Source: Clavibacter californiensis
Lineage (GTDB): Bacteria > Actinomycetota > Actinomycetes > Actinomycetales > Microbacteriaceae
Direction of reading: 5' to 3'
DNA: 64,000 nucleotides
NCBI RefSeq assembly: GCF_021952865.1
Contig: NZ_CP040792.1
Span: forward strand, 3,100,001-3,164,000
Under the pieces are notes generated by a model. It had not been told where the DNA came from, did not search any database, and saw nothing but the letters and a program-made list of their open reading frames with translations. Numbering within the stretch: position 1 is the first letter of the stretch; the number at the start of each line of letters is the position of its first letter. Below are positions 1 to 10,092 of the stretch, in pieces. Position numbers and translations under genes: made by a program.

Positions 1-309
1 GGTCTTCTGCAGCGCCGCGAAGAACGCGGCCATGGCCTTGGTGTGATCGGCCGCCGACGGCACGAACCCGAACTGCTCCGGGTAGTAGACGCGCGACTGG
101 TCGCCCACGACGGCGGCGGCCGAGGCGGGCGGCGCCGCGGCGGGTGCGGCGACGGATGCGGCACCAGCGGTCGCGCCCACGGCGGCGAGGAAGACGGCGC
201 GGCGACCGAGGAGCGGCGGCCTCTCGGCGGGCGCCGGGGCGTCCTGGGCGAGCGCCTCGGCGGGCAGATCGGTGAGGGGCGCAGGCGCGTGCGCGCGTGA
301 CTGGGACAA
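1..309 (-). CDS. Tat-exported protein, N-terminal part only
   Basis: Read on the minus strand from a TTG codon at 309, with a GGAAGG ribosome site about 7 bases upstream; the gene runs off the left edge, so only 103 codons are visible. Residues about 40-65 form a twin-arginine signal (G-R-R-A-V-F-L followed by an Ala-rich hydrophobic stretch), so the product should be exported folded. After the signal comes V-Y-Y-P-E-Q-F-G-F-V-P and an Asp/His-Thr-Lys stretch. This resembles the opening of right-handed beta-helix (pectate-lyase-like) proteins, but too little is present to name a family. The start is inferred from the ribosome site, since no ATG precedes the signal in frame. Confidence 0.6.
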   Translation of the reverse strand, partial: MSQSRAHAPAPLTDLPAEALAQDAPAPAERPPLLGRRAVFLAAVGATAGAASVAAPAAAPPASAAAVVGDQSRVYYPEQFGFVPSAADHTKAMAAFFAALQKT

Positions 310-538
310 GGGGGAGCCTTCCGGGTGGGCCGTGCTGACGGGCGCGGTCGGGCGGCGACGATCCGCTCCCCCGAGCACCGGACGCCCCACGCTGGATAGG
401 GCAAGGGTGCTGCCTGCTGCCGGCCGGATCGTACCCCCAGTTCGGGGAGGCGCGATGGCGGGTGTGCACCGCGTCCGATCCGCATGGCCATGCGGATGCC
501 GCCGCCCGCCGGACCTCGGCCACCGAGCAGGCGATGCG

Positions 539-796
539 ATGCTGGATCCCATGAGCATGCAGGCCGACGAACTCGTGATCGCGATGCTGACCGCCGAGGA
601 GACGAGCGAGCGCTACGACCTGCTGAAGAGCGCGCTCGAGGAGCACGACGACCGGGGTGTGCAGTACCTCTCGGGCGTCGTCGGGCGGCTGCTGGCCTAC
701 ATCGACGGGCTGCGCGAGCCCGAGGAGAACCGGATCGCGCTCGAGCGGTACACGCAGCGCGTCGCGTTGCAGTGGGCGCAGGAGGACGAGGGCTGA
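539..796 (+). CDS. small hypothetical protein, 85 aa
   Basis: A short acidic, helix-rich protein (M-Q-A-D-E-L-V-I-A-M-L, then charged helices rich in Glu and Arg, ending Q-E-D-E-G). I do not recognise a family. ATG codons at 539 and 551 are both possible starts; neither has a strong ribosome site. A perfect 15-bp hairpin directly follows the stop, which supports a real transcription unit ending here. The amphipathic helices suggest a small soluble protein, possibly acting with a partner; no function can be assigned. Confidence 0.6.
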   Translation: MLDPMSMQADELVIAMLTAEETSERYDLLKSALEEHDDRGVQYLSGVVGRLLAYIDGLREPEENRIALERYTQRVALQWAQEDEG

Positions 797-803
797 TGGA
801 CGT

Positions 804-837
804 GGAGCCCCCGTCACCGGGCGGTGACGGGGGCTCC
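804..837. terminator. strong hairpin terminator, probably bidirectional
   Basis: Perfect 15-bp stem (804-818 with 823-837) and a GGGC loop, between the stop of the small hypothetical gene and the convergent secreted-protein gene ending at 885. No long T-run follows, as is usual in high-GC actinobacteria. Confidence 0.8.
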
Positions 838-884
838 ATGAGCTAGCCGGATGCGTTCATCGGGTCGCTCGGATGGGATCTGCG

Positions 885-2015
885 TCAGCCGATCCTCACC
901 CAGTCGCCGCAGCGCTTGGTATTGAAGGCCACATCAGATGGGCTGATGGTGACCACGCTCGCGTTCGTGGTGATGTCGTTGGCGATGATGTCGTCCAGGG
1001 ACCCGCTGAACCCGGAGAGCCGCTCCCAGTAGCACCAGTCCTGGTTCCCGTCCGAGCGGTAGGTCCCGGGGCTGATGTCACGGTTGACGACGAGGACTCC
1101 CGAGTCACCCCCGAAACGCGACGTCCTGATGCTCGGCTGCGGGAATCCCGCAGCACGCCATTCGTCGTAGGAGACCGCCCGGTTCATCCCCGGACCCGCG
1201 TAGATGATGGAGGCGCTGCCCGTGTTCCGATAGAACTGGTCGCCGTTGATGCGCTGCACGACCTGCGGGGTCGGGAATGCCTCCGCCTGCCACTCTCCGT
1301 ATCCGAGCTTGTATCCCTGCCCTCTGCTGACCGAGGTCATGCGCACGATGTCGCCCGTCCAGGAGAGCCGCATGAATCCCTCATCGGCGCGGTCCACGAA
1401 GGGCCGGTAGTTCATGTCGCGCCACTCGGCCCCCGTGAGGCGGTGATTCACGCCGTCCTCACCCTCGACGAGGATGTCCGCGGACGTACCCCACTTGTAG
1501 ACGTAGCTGTTGACGATGTACCCGGCGTTCCTGACGCTGGGGAATCCCGCGCGAGCGAACTGGTCGTACCCGAGGCGCGTCCACTGCCAGGCCCTCTCCC
1601 CACCGGGCCAGAAGGTGACCGCGTAGACGGTCGGGGACCAGGCGTACTTCACGAAGTTCGTGTCGGCAGCGCGGGGAGTGCGGAAGTCGTACACGTCGCG
1701 CCACGTCTCGTAGCTCAGCGCTCTCGGGCTCTGACCGTCGACGAGCTCGTAGATGCGACCGTCGAACGAGGTCTTGTAGAGCTGCCACCTGCCCTGATCC
1801 TTCGGCGGCACTGGGGTCGGCGCAGGAGTGGTCGGAACAGGTGTCGGCGCGACTGTCGGCGTCGGCGCGGGCGTCGGCTCGGCCGTCGGCGCGGGCGTCG
1901 GCTCGGCCGTGGGGGCCGGCGTCGGGACGGGCTCGACGGAGGCGGTCGCCGCCTGGGCCGGGAGGAGCAGCGAGACGGCGAGCACGGCCGCCGTCACGAG
2001 GGGAATCGGGCGCAT
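885..2015 (-). CDS. secreted protein with PT-rich linker, aromatic repeats and C-terminal module
   Basis: 376 aa. Residues 1-25 are a Sec signal peptide (M-R-P-I-P-L-V-T-A then a hydrophobic stretch ending A-Q-A). Residues about 28-70 are a Pro/Thr/Ala linker of P-T-P-A-P-T-A-E type repeats. About 75-300 holds roughly five copies of a loose 40-50-residue unit rich in Trp/Tyr with L-S-Y-E-T-W or V-S-Y-D-E-W cores followed by G-F-P. The last 75 residues form a separate module with P-G-T-Y-R, C-Y-W-E-R and D-D-I-I-A-N and two Cys that could pair. I know this type of C-terminal module from secreted actinobacterial proteins but cannot give it a function. Two adjacent ATG codons exist; the one at 2015 is better spaced from GAAGGA. 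Probably extracellular or cell-wall associated. Confidence 0.75.
   Translation of the reverse strand: MRPIPLVTAAVLAVSLLLPAQAATASVEPVPTPAPTAEPTPAPTAEPTPAPTPTVAPTPVPTTPAPTPVPPKDQGRWQLYKTSFDGRIYELVDGQSPRALSYETWRDVYDFRTPRAADTNFVKYAWSPTVYAVTFWPGGERAWQWTRLGYDQFARAGFPSVRNAGYIVNSYVYKWGTSADILVEGEDGVNHRLTGAEWRDMNYRPFVDRADEGFMRLSWTGDIVRMTSVSRGQGYKLGYGEWQAEAFPTPQVVQRINGDQFYRNTGSASIIYAGPGMNRAVSYDEWRAAGFPQPSIRTSRFGGDSGVLVVNRDISPGTYRSDGNQDWCYWERLSGFSGSLDDIIANDITTNASVVTISPSDVAFNTKRCGDWVRIG
1861..1908. repeat. 24-bp tandem repeat, two perfect copies
   Basis: 1861-1884 and 1885-1908 are identical, and shorter degenerate copies flank them. They encode the P-T-P-A-P-T-A-E linker of the secreted protein. Such in-frame tandem repeats can vary in copy number between strains. 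Confidence 0.85.
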
Positions 2016-2110
2016 CATTTCCTTCGGTTGGGTAATTACCTTCACCGTAGGGTCACGACGCCCGCGCTCCCCCACCCACTTCGGGGGTGCGCCCGCCTGC
2101 CGACGAGGCG

Positions 2111-3031
2111 CTAGAAGCCCGTCGCCCGGATCCCCCAGCTGAGGGTCCACTCCTCGCCGGGCGCGAGGCGGCGCACGCCGACGCCGGAGTTGAAGGCGTC
2201 CGCCGGCGCGGTCATCGGCTCGATCGCGACCGCCTGGCGCCCGTGGGTCGGGAACTCGCGCGGCGTGTAGACCTGCAGGAACCCGAAGGACGCGTCGGCC
2301 CAGAGCTCGACGCCGCGGCCGTCGGGCGCGGTGAGGCCATGGCGGCTCGTGCCGCCCTCCACGTGGACATCGCCGTAGCCGGTGTTGAGGTCGAGGTCGC
2401 CGACGGTGCGGCCCGTGCGGAGGTCCTCTGCGGCGCCGTCGACCGGATGGTCGGCGACGGGGATCAGCGCGTCGTCGACCTCGGACCACGTGTCGGCGCG
2501 GACCGTGAGCGTGAGCTCCGCGGAGGGGACCCCGCCGATCGCGAGGTACGGGTGCGCGCCGACCGCGACGGGGGCGGCCGCCTCGGAGTCGTTGCGGATC
2601 CGGTGCGTGACGACGAGGCCGTCGTCGGTGAGCCGGTAGGTGACGGAGGTGTCGAGGAGGAACGGGTAGCCGTGCTGCGGGAAGACGGTGGCGGAGAGGG
2701 TCACGCGGTCGTCGGCGCGGTCGGACGCCGCGTAGCCGGTGTTGCGGAGGAGGCCGTGGGACGCGTTGCCGAGCGACGGCTCGGAAACGTCGAGCGCCTG
2801 GGCCTTCCCGTCGAGCTCGTAGCGGGCGCCGCGGATCCGGTTCGGCCACGGCACGAGGACCATGCCGGCGCCCATCGGCGCGACGACGTCGTCGCCGTAG
2901 GGCTCGACGAGGTCGACGCCGTCGAGGGTGAGGCCGCGGATCGCGGCGGCGAGCTGCACGACCGTGGCTCGGAGCTCGCCCGACGGGCCGGCGTGGACGA
3001 GGTGGTGCTGCTCTCCGGTGACGGGTCTCAT
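2111..3031 (-). CDS. galM: aldose 1-epimerase (mutarotase) family protein
   Basis: 306 aa from the ATG at 3031 (a GTG three codons earlier at 3040 is possible). Predicted to interconvert alpha and beta anomers of galactose or glucose in the cytoplasm, feeding galactokinase. Visible family features are the early V-P-W-P-N-R-I-R-G motif, the H-G-L-L-R segment with a conserved His, G-A-H-P-Y-L carrying the second catalytic His, and the late A-I-E-P-M-T region with the catalytic Glu. Length is normal for this family. It starts just after the stop of the DeoR-type regulator (TAA at 3042-3044), so the two are almost certainly cotranscribed, and it sits next to galT and galK. It could instead act on another hexose. 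Confidence 0.85.
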   Translation of the reverse strand: MRPVTGEQHHLVHAGPSGELRATVVQLAAAIRGLTLDGVDLVEPYGDDVVAPMGAGMVLVPWPNRIRGARYELDGKAQALDVSEPSLGNASHGLLRNTGYAASDRADDRVTLSATVFPQHGYPFLLDTSVTYRLTDDGLVVTHRIRNDSEAAAPVAVGAHPYLAIGGVPSAELTLTVRADTWSEVDDALIPVADHPVDGAAEDLRTGRTVGDLDLNTGYGDVHVEGGTSRHGLTAPDGRGVELWADASFGFLQVYTPREFPTHGRQAVAIEPMTAPADAFNSGVGVRRLAPGEEWTLSWGIRATGF

Positions 3032-3041
3032 GGGATCCACG

Positions 3042-3869
3042 TTACGGCCGCGCGGCCGCGGACGGCCCGCCCGCCGCGGCGACGACGCGCAGCCCGGCGT
3101 CGCGCAGCCGGCGGACCTCGTGCCGATCCGCGTCGGCGTCGGTGAGCAGCGTGTCGACGAGGTCGAGCGGCGCGACGGATCCGAGGTGCGTGCGCCCGAG
3201 CTTGGCCCCGTCGGCGACGACCACCGTGCGGGCGCTCGCGGCGACCATCCGCCGCTTCACCTCGGCCTCGGGCAGGTTCACGTTGGTGATCCCCCGCTCC
3301 ACGTCGACGCCGTTGCAGCCGATGATCGCGAGGTCCGGGTGCAGGCGGTCGAGCACGACGGTGGCGAGCGGATCCACGAGGCTGTGCTGCAGCGCCCGGA
3401 GCGTGCCGCCGGTGACGACGACGGTGAAGCGCGGCATGGCCCGCTCGAGCTCGAGCGCCAGGGTGAGGCCGTTCGTGATGACGGTGACGTCGACGAGGTC
3501 CTCACGCGCCACGAGCGCGCGCGCCACCTGGAGCGTCGTGCTGCCGACGTCGAGCAGCACGCTCTGGCCGCTCTCGACGAGGTCGGCGGCGGCCCGGCCG
3601 ATGGCGCGCTTGGCGTCCGCGGCCGACTCGAGCGTCACCTCGAGGCTCTGCTCACGCGCACCGAGGCCGGAGCGGAGGACCGCGCCACCGTGCACGCGCT
3701 GGACGGCGGCGGAGTCCGCGAGCGCGTCGAGGTCGGCGCGGATCGTGACGGCGGAGACGCCGGCGTCGGCCGCGAGCTCGGCGACGGTCGCGAAGCCACG
3801 GTCGGCGAGCCGCTCGAGGATGCGCGACCGGCGGGTCGCCGCGGGGACGGATGCGGTGTCGTCGGCCAT
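3042..3869 (-). CDS. DeoR-family transcriptional regulator of the gal locus
   Basis: About 275 aa from ATG 3869 (preceded by a GAGG ribosome site; an upstream TTG at 3896 is less likely). The N-terminal 55 residues form the DeoR helix-turn-helix, with R-R-S-R-I-L-E-R-L, F-A-T-V-A-E-L-A and V-T-I-R-A-D-L-D-A-L; the V-H-G-G-A-V signature follows. The rest is the sugar-phosphate-sensing domain, with D-V-G-S-T-T and V-I-T-N-G-L. Members usually repress neighbouring sugar genes and are released by a phosphorylated sugar. It is divergent from galT-galK and upstream of galM, so control of galactose catabolism is the natural inference. A 7-bp inverted repeat in the 92-base divergent gap is the likely operator. 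Confidence 0.85.
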   Translation of the reverse strand: MADDTASVPAATRRSRILERLADRGFATVAELAADAGVSAVTIRADLDALADSAAVQRVHGGAVLRSGLGAREQSLEVTLESAADAKRAIGRAAADLVESGQSVLLDVGSTTLQVARALVAREDLVDVTVITNGLTLALELERAMPRFTVVVTGGTLRALQHSLVDPLATVVLDRLHPDLAIIGCNGVDVERGITNVNLPEAEVKRRMVAASARTVVVADGAKLGRTHLGSVAPLDLVDTLLTDADADRHEVRRLRDAGLRVVAAAGGPSAAARP

Positions 3870-3887
3870 CCCGCGAGCCTCGCCCAC

Positions 3888-3907
3888 CGCTTGCAAGAAC
3901 GCAAGCG
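3888..3907. promoter_or_regulatory. candidate operator in the divergent gal promoter region
   Basis: Inverted repeat CGCTTGC-N6-GCAAGCG with perfect 7-bp arms, between the DeoR-type gene start (3869) and galT (3962). Its position, about 40 bases upstream of the galT -10 box and just ahead of the regulator start, fits a shared operator. No binding data can be inferred from sequence alone. Confidence 0.5.
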
Positions 3908-3946
3908 GGCCCTTTCGCCGACGCAGATCCGACGCCCGCGAGCCCG

Positions 3947-3962
3947 TAGGATCGAGGGATCA
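3947..3962 (+). promoter_or_regulatory. galT promoter -10 box; leaderless start likely
   Basis: TAGGAT at 3947-3952 lies nine bases before the galT ATG at 3962, and there is no ribosome site between them. Transcription would begin at or very near the start codon. I see no clear -35 element. Confidence 0.6.
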
Positions 3963-5100
3963 TGCATGCCGACCAGACCGTCACGACGTCGCCGTCCGGG
4001 ATCACGCAGCGCCGCACGCTGCTGTCCGACGGCCGCGAGCTCGTCTACTTCGACGACGCCGACACGGCCCTCCCGCCCGAGCGCGCCGCCGACGCCCGCC
4101 CCGCGGCACCCCGCCCGCCCACCGCGACGATGCGGCAGGACGTGCTCACGGGCGAGTGGGTGTCCATCGCCGCCGCGCGCCAGAATCGCGCGCACCTCCC
4201 GCCGGCGGAGCTGGATCCCCTCGCCCCCGCGAGCCCGACCAACCCCTCCGAGATCCCGAGCATGTACGACGTCGCGGTCTTCGAGAACAAGTCGCCGTCG
4301 TTCGGCCCCGCGCTCGCGGACGCGGAGGGCGTGGACGCGCCCGTCGACGACGACGACCTCACGTCCATCGGCTTGGAGCGCACCCGCACCTCGGTCGGAC
4401 GCTGCGAGGTCGTCTGCTTCAGCCCCGCGCACACCGGCTCGTTCAGCGGCCTCACGCCGTCGCGCGCCCGCACCGTGGTGGAGGCGTGGGCCGAGCGCAC
4501 GCGCGCCCTCTCGGCGCTGCCCGGGGTCCGCCAGGTGTTCCCGTTCGAGAACCGCGGCGAGGCCATCGGCGTCACGCTGCACCACCCGCACGGGCAGATC
4601 TACTCGTACCCCTACATCACGCCGCGCACGCGCCGGCTGGTGGAGTCGATCGAGCGGTTCGGGCCGGGACTGTTCCGACGGATCCTCGAGACCGAGCAGG
4701 CGTCCGAGCGCGTCGTGCTCCGCGGCGAGCACTTCACGGCGTTCGTGCCGTTCGCGGCGCGCTGGCCCGTGGAGATCCACATGCTCCCCCACCGCCACGT
4801 GCCCGACCTCGCCGAGACGACCGAGGCGGAGCGCGACGAGCTCGCGACGATGTACCTGAAGCTGCTGCAGGGGATGGACCGGCTCTACGACACCCCGACG
4901 CCCTACATCTCCGCCTGGCACCAGGCCCCGGTGGACGCGCACCGCGACGAGATCCGGCTGATGCTGCAGATCACGTCGCCGCGCCGTGCGGCCGACAAGC
5001 TCAAGTTCCTGGCCGGATCCGAGGCGGCCATGGGCGCCTGGATCGGCGACGTGCCGCCGGAGAAGGCGGCCGAGATGATCCGCAAGGCAGTGGAGGACGC

Positions 5101-5104
<4 letters not shown>
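3962..5104 (+). CDS. galT: galactose-1-phosphate uridylyltransferase
   Basis: 380 aa. Transfers UMP from UDP-glucose to galactose-1-phosphate, the second step of the Leloir pathway, in the cytoplasm. The H-P-H-G-Q motif at residues 208-212 carries the nucleophilic His210. Other family marks are E-N-K-S-P-S-F at about 108-114, C-F-S-P-A-H at about 152-157, F-P-F-E-N-R-G near 193-199, and a second His cluster (M-L-P-H-R-H) in the C-terminal half. Length is normal. The gene overlaps galK by 4 bases (ATGA), so they form a translationally coupled operon divergent from the regulator. The promoter structure suggests a leaderless message. Confidence 0.95.
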
Positions 5105-6261
<1,157 letters not shown>

Positions 6262-6289
6262 GGGCGGGCCTCCCCCTAGGCTCGGCGGC

Positions 6290-7204
6290 ATGCGACCACC
6301 GGCGGGACTGACCGAGATCGCTGACGACCGGGACGGGGACATCCGCGACATCGCGCGCGCCCTGTCCACGTGGTTCCCCGCGTCGACGCACCCCGGAGGA
6401 TTCGCGTGGGAGGCATCCACGGGGCAGCTACCGGAGCGGATCGCCGTGGTCCGCGACGACGCGGGCGCCGTGATCGGCTGGGCCGCCTACTCGGCGGACG
6501 ACGCACGCGTCGAGTGCGCGCCCGGCGACGACGGCACGACCGACCTCCTGGCAGCGTGGCTCCTCGACGCCGCCGGGGACGCGCCCGTGAGCATCGCCGT
6601 GCACCGCAGCCAGGACCGGCTGCGCGGGATCCTCGCGGCCCGTGGCTTCGTGGACGAGGCGATCCCGCTCGCCGGGCTCCGTCACGCCGCCCGCGACACG
6701 GGAGCGCGCCCGCCCGCGGGGTACCGCATCCGCCCGGTCGCGGAGGGCGAGGAGCAGGCCAAGGTCGACGCGCACCGCCGGGCCTGGAAGCCGGTCGAGC
6801 TGCCCTTCACCGACGGATCCGGCGAGGGCATCGACCCGGATGCCGAGAGCCGCTTCGACGCCGACGGATATGCCGCCATGCAGACCGCCGCCGTGTACCG
6901 GCGCGAGCTCGACCTCGTGGTCGAGGCCCCGGACGGCACGCTCGCGGGGACGTGCACCGCGTGGCTCGACCCGGCGACCGGCTGGGCGGAGCTCGAGCCG
7001 CTCGGCATCGTGCCCGCGCACCGCCGCCTGGGGCTCGCGCAGACCCTCGCGCTCGACGTCTGCCGCCGCGTCGGCGAGCTGGGCGGCCACGACGTCTTCA
7101 TCAACGCCTCGCCGCTCCCCCACTACCGCGCCCCGTGGGACGCCTACGTCGCCGCGGGCTTCGCGCCGATGGAGCGGGGCACGCGGATGCGCCCGCGCGC
7201 CTGA
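6290..7204 (+). CDS. GNAT-family N-acetyltransferase (two-domain)
   Basis: 304 aa. Residues about 155-300 form a recognisable GNAT domain: a beta-strand segment with L-E-P-L-G-I-V-P-A-H-R-R-L-G-L-A-Q, the acetyl-CoA pyrophosphate-binding loop, then the C-terminal helix and Y-V-A-A-G-F strand. The N-terminal 150 residues look like a second, degenerate GNAT fold (V-V-R-D-D-A-G-A-V-I-G-W-A and G-I-L-A-A-R-G-F). Tandem-GNAT proteins of this size acetylate small molecules or antibiotics, but the substrate cannot be read from sequence. TAGGCT lies seven bases before the ATG, so the message is probably leaderless and independent of galTK. Confidence 0.8.
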   Translation: MRPPAGLTEIADDRDGDIRDIARALSTWFPASTHPGGFAWEASTGQLPERIAVVRDDAGAVIGWAAYSADDARVECAPGDDGTTDLLAAWLLDAAGDAPVSIAVHRSQDRLRGILAARGFVDEAIPLAGLRHAARDTGARPPAGYRIRPVAEGEEQAKVDAHRRAWKPVELPFTDGSGEGIDPDAESRFDADGYAAMQTAAVYRRELDLVVEAPDGTLAGTCTAWLDPATGWAELEPLGIVPAHRRLGLAQTLALDVCRRVGELGGHDVFINASPLPHYRAPWDAYVAAGFAPMERGTRMRPRA

Positions 7205-7226
7205 CCCCGCGGCCTACCCTGTCGGC

Positions 7227-7814
7227 ATGACCGTCGATCCCCAGGCCACCGTCCGCGCGCTCCCCGGATCGCCCGCGCCCGACATCGCGCCCGACGCCCT
7301 CGTGGCGGCGGGCGCGCGCATCGTCGGGCGGGTGACGCTCGCCGCGGGATCCAGCGCGTGGTTCAACGCCGTGCTGCGCGCGGAGGCCGCCGACATCGCG
7401 ATCGGCGCGGGCTCGAACCTCCAGGACAACGTGAGCTGCCATGTCGACGAGGGCTTCCCGCTCACGGTCGGCCGGGGCGTGAGCGTCGGCCACAACGCGG
7501 TGCTGCACGGCTGCACGGTCGAGGACGACTGCATCGTGGGCATGTCCGCCACCGTGATGAACGGCGCCGTCGTCGGCCGGGAGTCGCTGCTCGCGGGCGG
7601 CACCGTCGTGCTGGAGGGGCAGGTGATCCCGCCGCGCTCGCTCGTCGCGGGCGTGCCCGGCAAGGTGCGGCGCGAGCTCACCGACGAGGAGGTGGCGGGG
7701 CTCCGCGCCAATGCCGCGCACTACGTCGAGAACGCGCGGCTGCACGCGGGCGCCATCCCGACGCCGGCGGTCCTGCTCGGCGCGGCCCCGGGACGCGAGG
7801 AGGGGACGGCCTGA
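7227..7814 (+). CDS. gamma-carbonic-anhydrase-like hexapeptide-repeat protein
   Basis: 195 aa left-handed beta-helix protein of the YrdA/PaaY type. Repeated I/V-G hexapeptides run through residues about 20-150, and the metal-binding His residues are visible in S-C-H-V-D-E-G and in V-G-H-N-A-V-L-H-G. Likely a trimer with metal ions between subunits; carbonic anhydrase or thioesterase activity has been reported for relatives, and which applies here is unknown. TACCCT lies six bases before the ATG, so a leaderless transcript is likely. The 3' end of the gene lies inside a hairpin terminator. Confidence 0.85.
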   Translation: MTVDPQATVRALPGSPAPDIAPDALVAAGARIVGRVTLAAGSSAWFNAVLRAEAADIAIGAGSNLQDNVSCHVDEGFPLTVGRGVSVGHNAVLHGCTVEDDCIVGMSATVMNGAVVGRESLLAGGTVVLEGQVIPPRSLVAGVPGKVRRELTDEEVAGLRANAAHYVENARLHAGAIPTPAVLLGAAPGREEGTA

Positions 7815-7829
7815 CCGGCCGTCCCCTCC
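7799..7829. terminator. hairpin terminator overlapping a stop codon, bidirectional
   Basis: Perfect 13-bp stem (7799-7811 with 7817-7829) and a 5-base loop that contains the stop codon of the hexapeptide-repeat gene. It also lies downstream of folD, which converges from the other side. Confidence 0.75.
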
Positions 7830-7877
7830 TCCGTCACCGCCGCACGCTCGAGTCGAGCGCTGTCGCGGCGAGCGCCG

Positions 7878-8780
7878 TCAGCCGCGGAGCTCGGCGGCGA
7901 GGCGCGCGTCGCGCTCGGCGGCCTGCACCACGTTGGCGAGCAGCATCGCGCGGGTCATCGGCCCGACGCCGCGCGGGTTCGGCGACAGGTGCCCGGCGAC
8001 CTCTGCGACGGCCGGGTCGACGTCGCCCGTGAGGCGCGCCTTGCCGGTCTCGGGATCCACGACGCGCGTGATCCCCACGTCGAGCACCGCGGCGCCCGGC
8101 TTGACCCACTCCGGCAGGATGAGGTGCGCGACGCCCACGGCCGCGACCACGATGTCCGCCCGGCGGACCTCCTGCTCGAGGTCGCGCGTGCGGGAGTGCG
8201 TGAGCGTGACGGTGGCGTCGAGGCCCTTGCGCGTGAGCAGCAGGCCGAGCGGCCGGCCCACCGTGAGGCCGCGCCCGACGACGACCACGTGCTGGCCGGC
8301 GATCGGCACGTCGTAGCGCTGGAGCATCTCGACGATGCCGGCGGGCGTGCACGGCAGCGGCGAGGTCAGCTCGCCCTGCACGCCGAGCACCAGCCGCCCG
8401 AGGTTCGTCGGGTGCAGGCCGTCGGCGTCCTTGGACGGGTCGATGAGCTCGAGCATCGCGTTCTCGTCGATGCCCGCCGGGAGCGGCAGCTGCACGATGT
8501 AGCCCGTCACGGCCGGATCCGAGTTGAGCCGCTCGATCGCCAGGCGCACGTCGGCCTCGGTGGCGTCGGCCGGGAGGTCGACGCGGATGGACTCGATGCC
8601 GACCTCGGCGCAGTCACGGTGCTTGCCGGCGACGTAGGAGCGGGATCCCGGGTCGTCGCCCACGAGGAGCGTGCCGAGGCCGGGCACGAGGCCCTGCTCG
8701 CGGAGGGCGCGGATCCGCACGGCCAGCTCGGACTTGACGGCCGACGCGGTGGCGACGCCGTCGAGCACGACCGCGGTCAC
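7878..8780 (-). CDS. folD: methylenetetrahydrofolate dehydrogenase / cyclohydrolase
   Basis: 300 aa from a GTG at 8780 that overlaps the glyA stop (GTGA), so it is translationally coupled to glyA. Bifunctional enzyme converting 5,10-methylene-THF to 10-formyl-THF with NADP. Key features are S-Y-V-A-G-K-H near residue 50 with the catalytic Lys, the V-Q-L-P-L-P signature near 97, D-G-L-H-P-T-N, and the nucleotide-binding [10 protein letters not shown]. It lies second in an operon controlled by the ZTP riboswitch, so it should respond to the folate-starvation signal together with glyA. Confidence 0.95.
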   Translation of the reverse strand: MTAVVLDGVATASAVKSELAVRIRALREQGLVPGLGTLLVGDDPGSRSYVAGKHRDCAEVGIESIRVDLPADATEADVRLAIERLNSDPAVTGYIVQLPLPAGIDENAMLELIDPSKDADGLHPTNLGRLVLGVQGELTSPLPCTPAGIVEMLQRYDVPIAGQHVVVVGRGLTVGRPLGLLLTRKGLDATVTLTHSRTRDLEQEVRRADIVVAAVGVAHLILPEWVKPGAAVLDVGITRVVDPETGKARLTGDVDPAVAEVAGHLSPNPRGVGPMTRAMLLANVVQAAERDARLAAELRG

Positions 8781-10054
8781 TGGGTGAGGCCCTCGTAGAG
8801 CGGGAAGCCGTCGGTGAGCGTGAGCACGCGCGCACGCAGGGCGGCGAGGTCGCTGCCGGGCTTCAGGGTCTCGGCGATGATGTCGGCCACCTCGGTGAAC
8901 TCGGCCTCGCCGAAGCCGCGCGTCGCGAGCGCGGACGTGCCGATGCGGACGCCGGACGTCACCATCGGCGGGCGCGGGTCGAACGGCACCGAGTTGCGGT
9001 TGACCGTGATGCCGACCTCGTGCAGCGCGTCCTCCGCCTGCTTGCCGTCGATGGGCGAGTTCCGCAGATCCGCGAGCACGAGGTGCACGTCGGTGCCTCC
9101 CGTGAGGACGGAGACGCCGGCCTCGGTGGAGTCGGCCGCGACGAGGCGCTCGGCGAGGATCTGCGCGCCCTGGATGGTGCGACGCTGCCGGTCCGCGAAC
9201 TCCTCGGTGGCCGCGATCTTGAACGCCGTTGCCTTGGCCGCGATGACGTGCATGAGCGGCCCGCCCTGCTGCCCCGGGAAGACGGCGGAGTTGAGCTTCT
9301 TGGCGAGCGCGGTGTCGCGGCTGAGGATCACGCCGGACCGGGGGCCCGCGAGGGTCTTGTGCACCGTGGAGGAGACGACGTCGGCGTACGGCACGGGCGA
9401 GGGGTGCACGCCCGCGGCGACGAGCCCGGCGAAGTGCGCCATGTCGACCCAGAGCTTGGCGCCGACCTCGTCGGCGATCGCGCGGAACGCGGCGAAGTCG
9501 AGGTGGCGGGGGTAGGCCGACCACCCGGCGATGATCACCTGCGGGCGGTGCGCGAGCGCCTTCTCGCGCACGACGTCCATGTCGATGAGGAAGGTGTCGG
9601 GATCCACGCCGTACGCGGCCGCGTCGTAGAGCTTGCCGGAGAAGTTGAGCTTCATGCCGTGCGTGAGGTGGCCGCCGTGCGCGAGCTCCAGGCCGAGGAT
9701 CGTGTCGCCGGGCTGCGCGATGGCGGCGAGGACGGCCGCGTTCGCGGTGGCGCCCGAGTGCGGCTGGACGTTCGCGAACTCGGCGCCGAAGAGGCTCTTC
9801 GCCCGGTCGATGGCGAGCTGCTCGGCGACGTCGACGAACTCGCATCCGCCGTAGTAGCGGCGGCCCGGGTAGCCCTCCGCGTACTTGTTGGTGAGCACGG
9901 ATCCCTGCGACTGCAGCACCGCGCGCGGGACGAAGTTCTCGCTGGCGATCATCTCGAGGGTGCCGCGCTGACGGCCGAGCTCCTGCTCGAGGACCGCCGC
10001 GATCTCCGGGTCGACCTCGGAGAGGGGGGCGTTGAAGGACTGGTCGACGGGCAT
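8777..10054 (-). CDS. glyA: serine hydroxymethyltransferase
   Basis: 425 aa PLP enzyme that interconverts serine plus THF with glycine plus methylene-THF, the main source of one-carbon units. The start ATG at 10054 has a good AAGGAG ribosome site. Recognisable parts are S-E-N-F-V-P near the N terminus, [21 protein letters not shown], the active-site [12 protein letters not shown] with the PLP Lys, and F-P-G-Q-Q-G-G-P. It is the first gene of an operon with folD. The 5' leader of about 110 bases contains a ZTP riboswitch. Confidence 0.97.
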   Translation of the reverse strand: MPVDQSFNAPLSEVDPEIAAVLEQELGRQRGTLEMIASENFVPRAVLQSQGSVLTNKYAEGYPGRRYYGGCEFVDVAEQLAIDRAKSLFGAEFANVQPHSGATANAAVLAAIAQPGDTILGLELAHGGHLTHGMKLNFSGKLYDAAAYGVDPDTFLIDMDVVREKALAHRPQVIIAGWSAYPRHLDFAAFRAIADEVGAKLWVDMAHFAGLVAAGVHPSPVPYADVVSSTVHKTLAGPRSGVILSRDTALAKKLNSAVFPGQQGGPLMHVIAAKATAFKIAATEEFADRQRRTIQGAQILAERLVAADSTEAGVSVLTGGTDVHLVLADLRNSPIDGKQAEDALHEVGITVNRNSVPFDPRPPMVTSGVRIGTSALATRGFGEAEFTEVADIIAETLKPGSDLAALRARVLTLTDGFPLYEGLTQ

Positions 10055-10092
10055 GGGACTCCTTGAGCACGGTGGACGAATGGATGCGTCGT

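Noticed and set aside
2928-4859. Long plus-strand open frame of about 640 codons opposite the DeoR-type gene
   Set aside because: It is an antisense frame created by high GC. The opposite-strand DeoR gene and galT in another frame have clear motifs.
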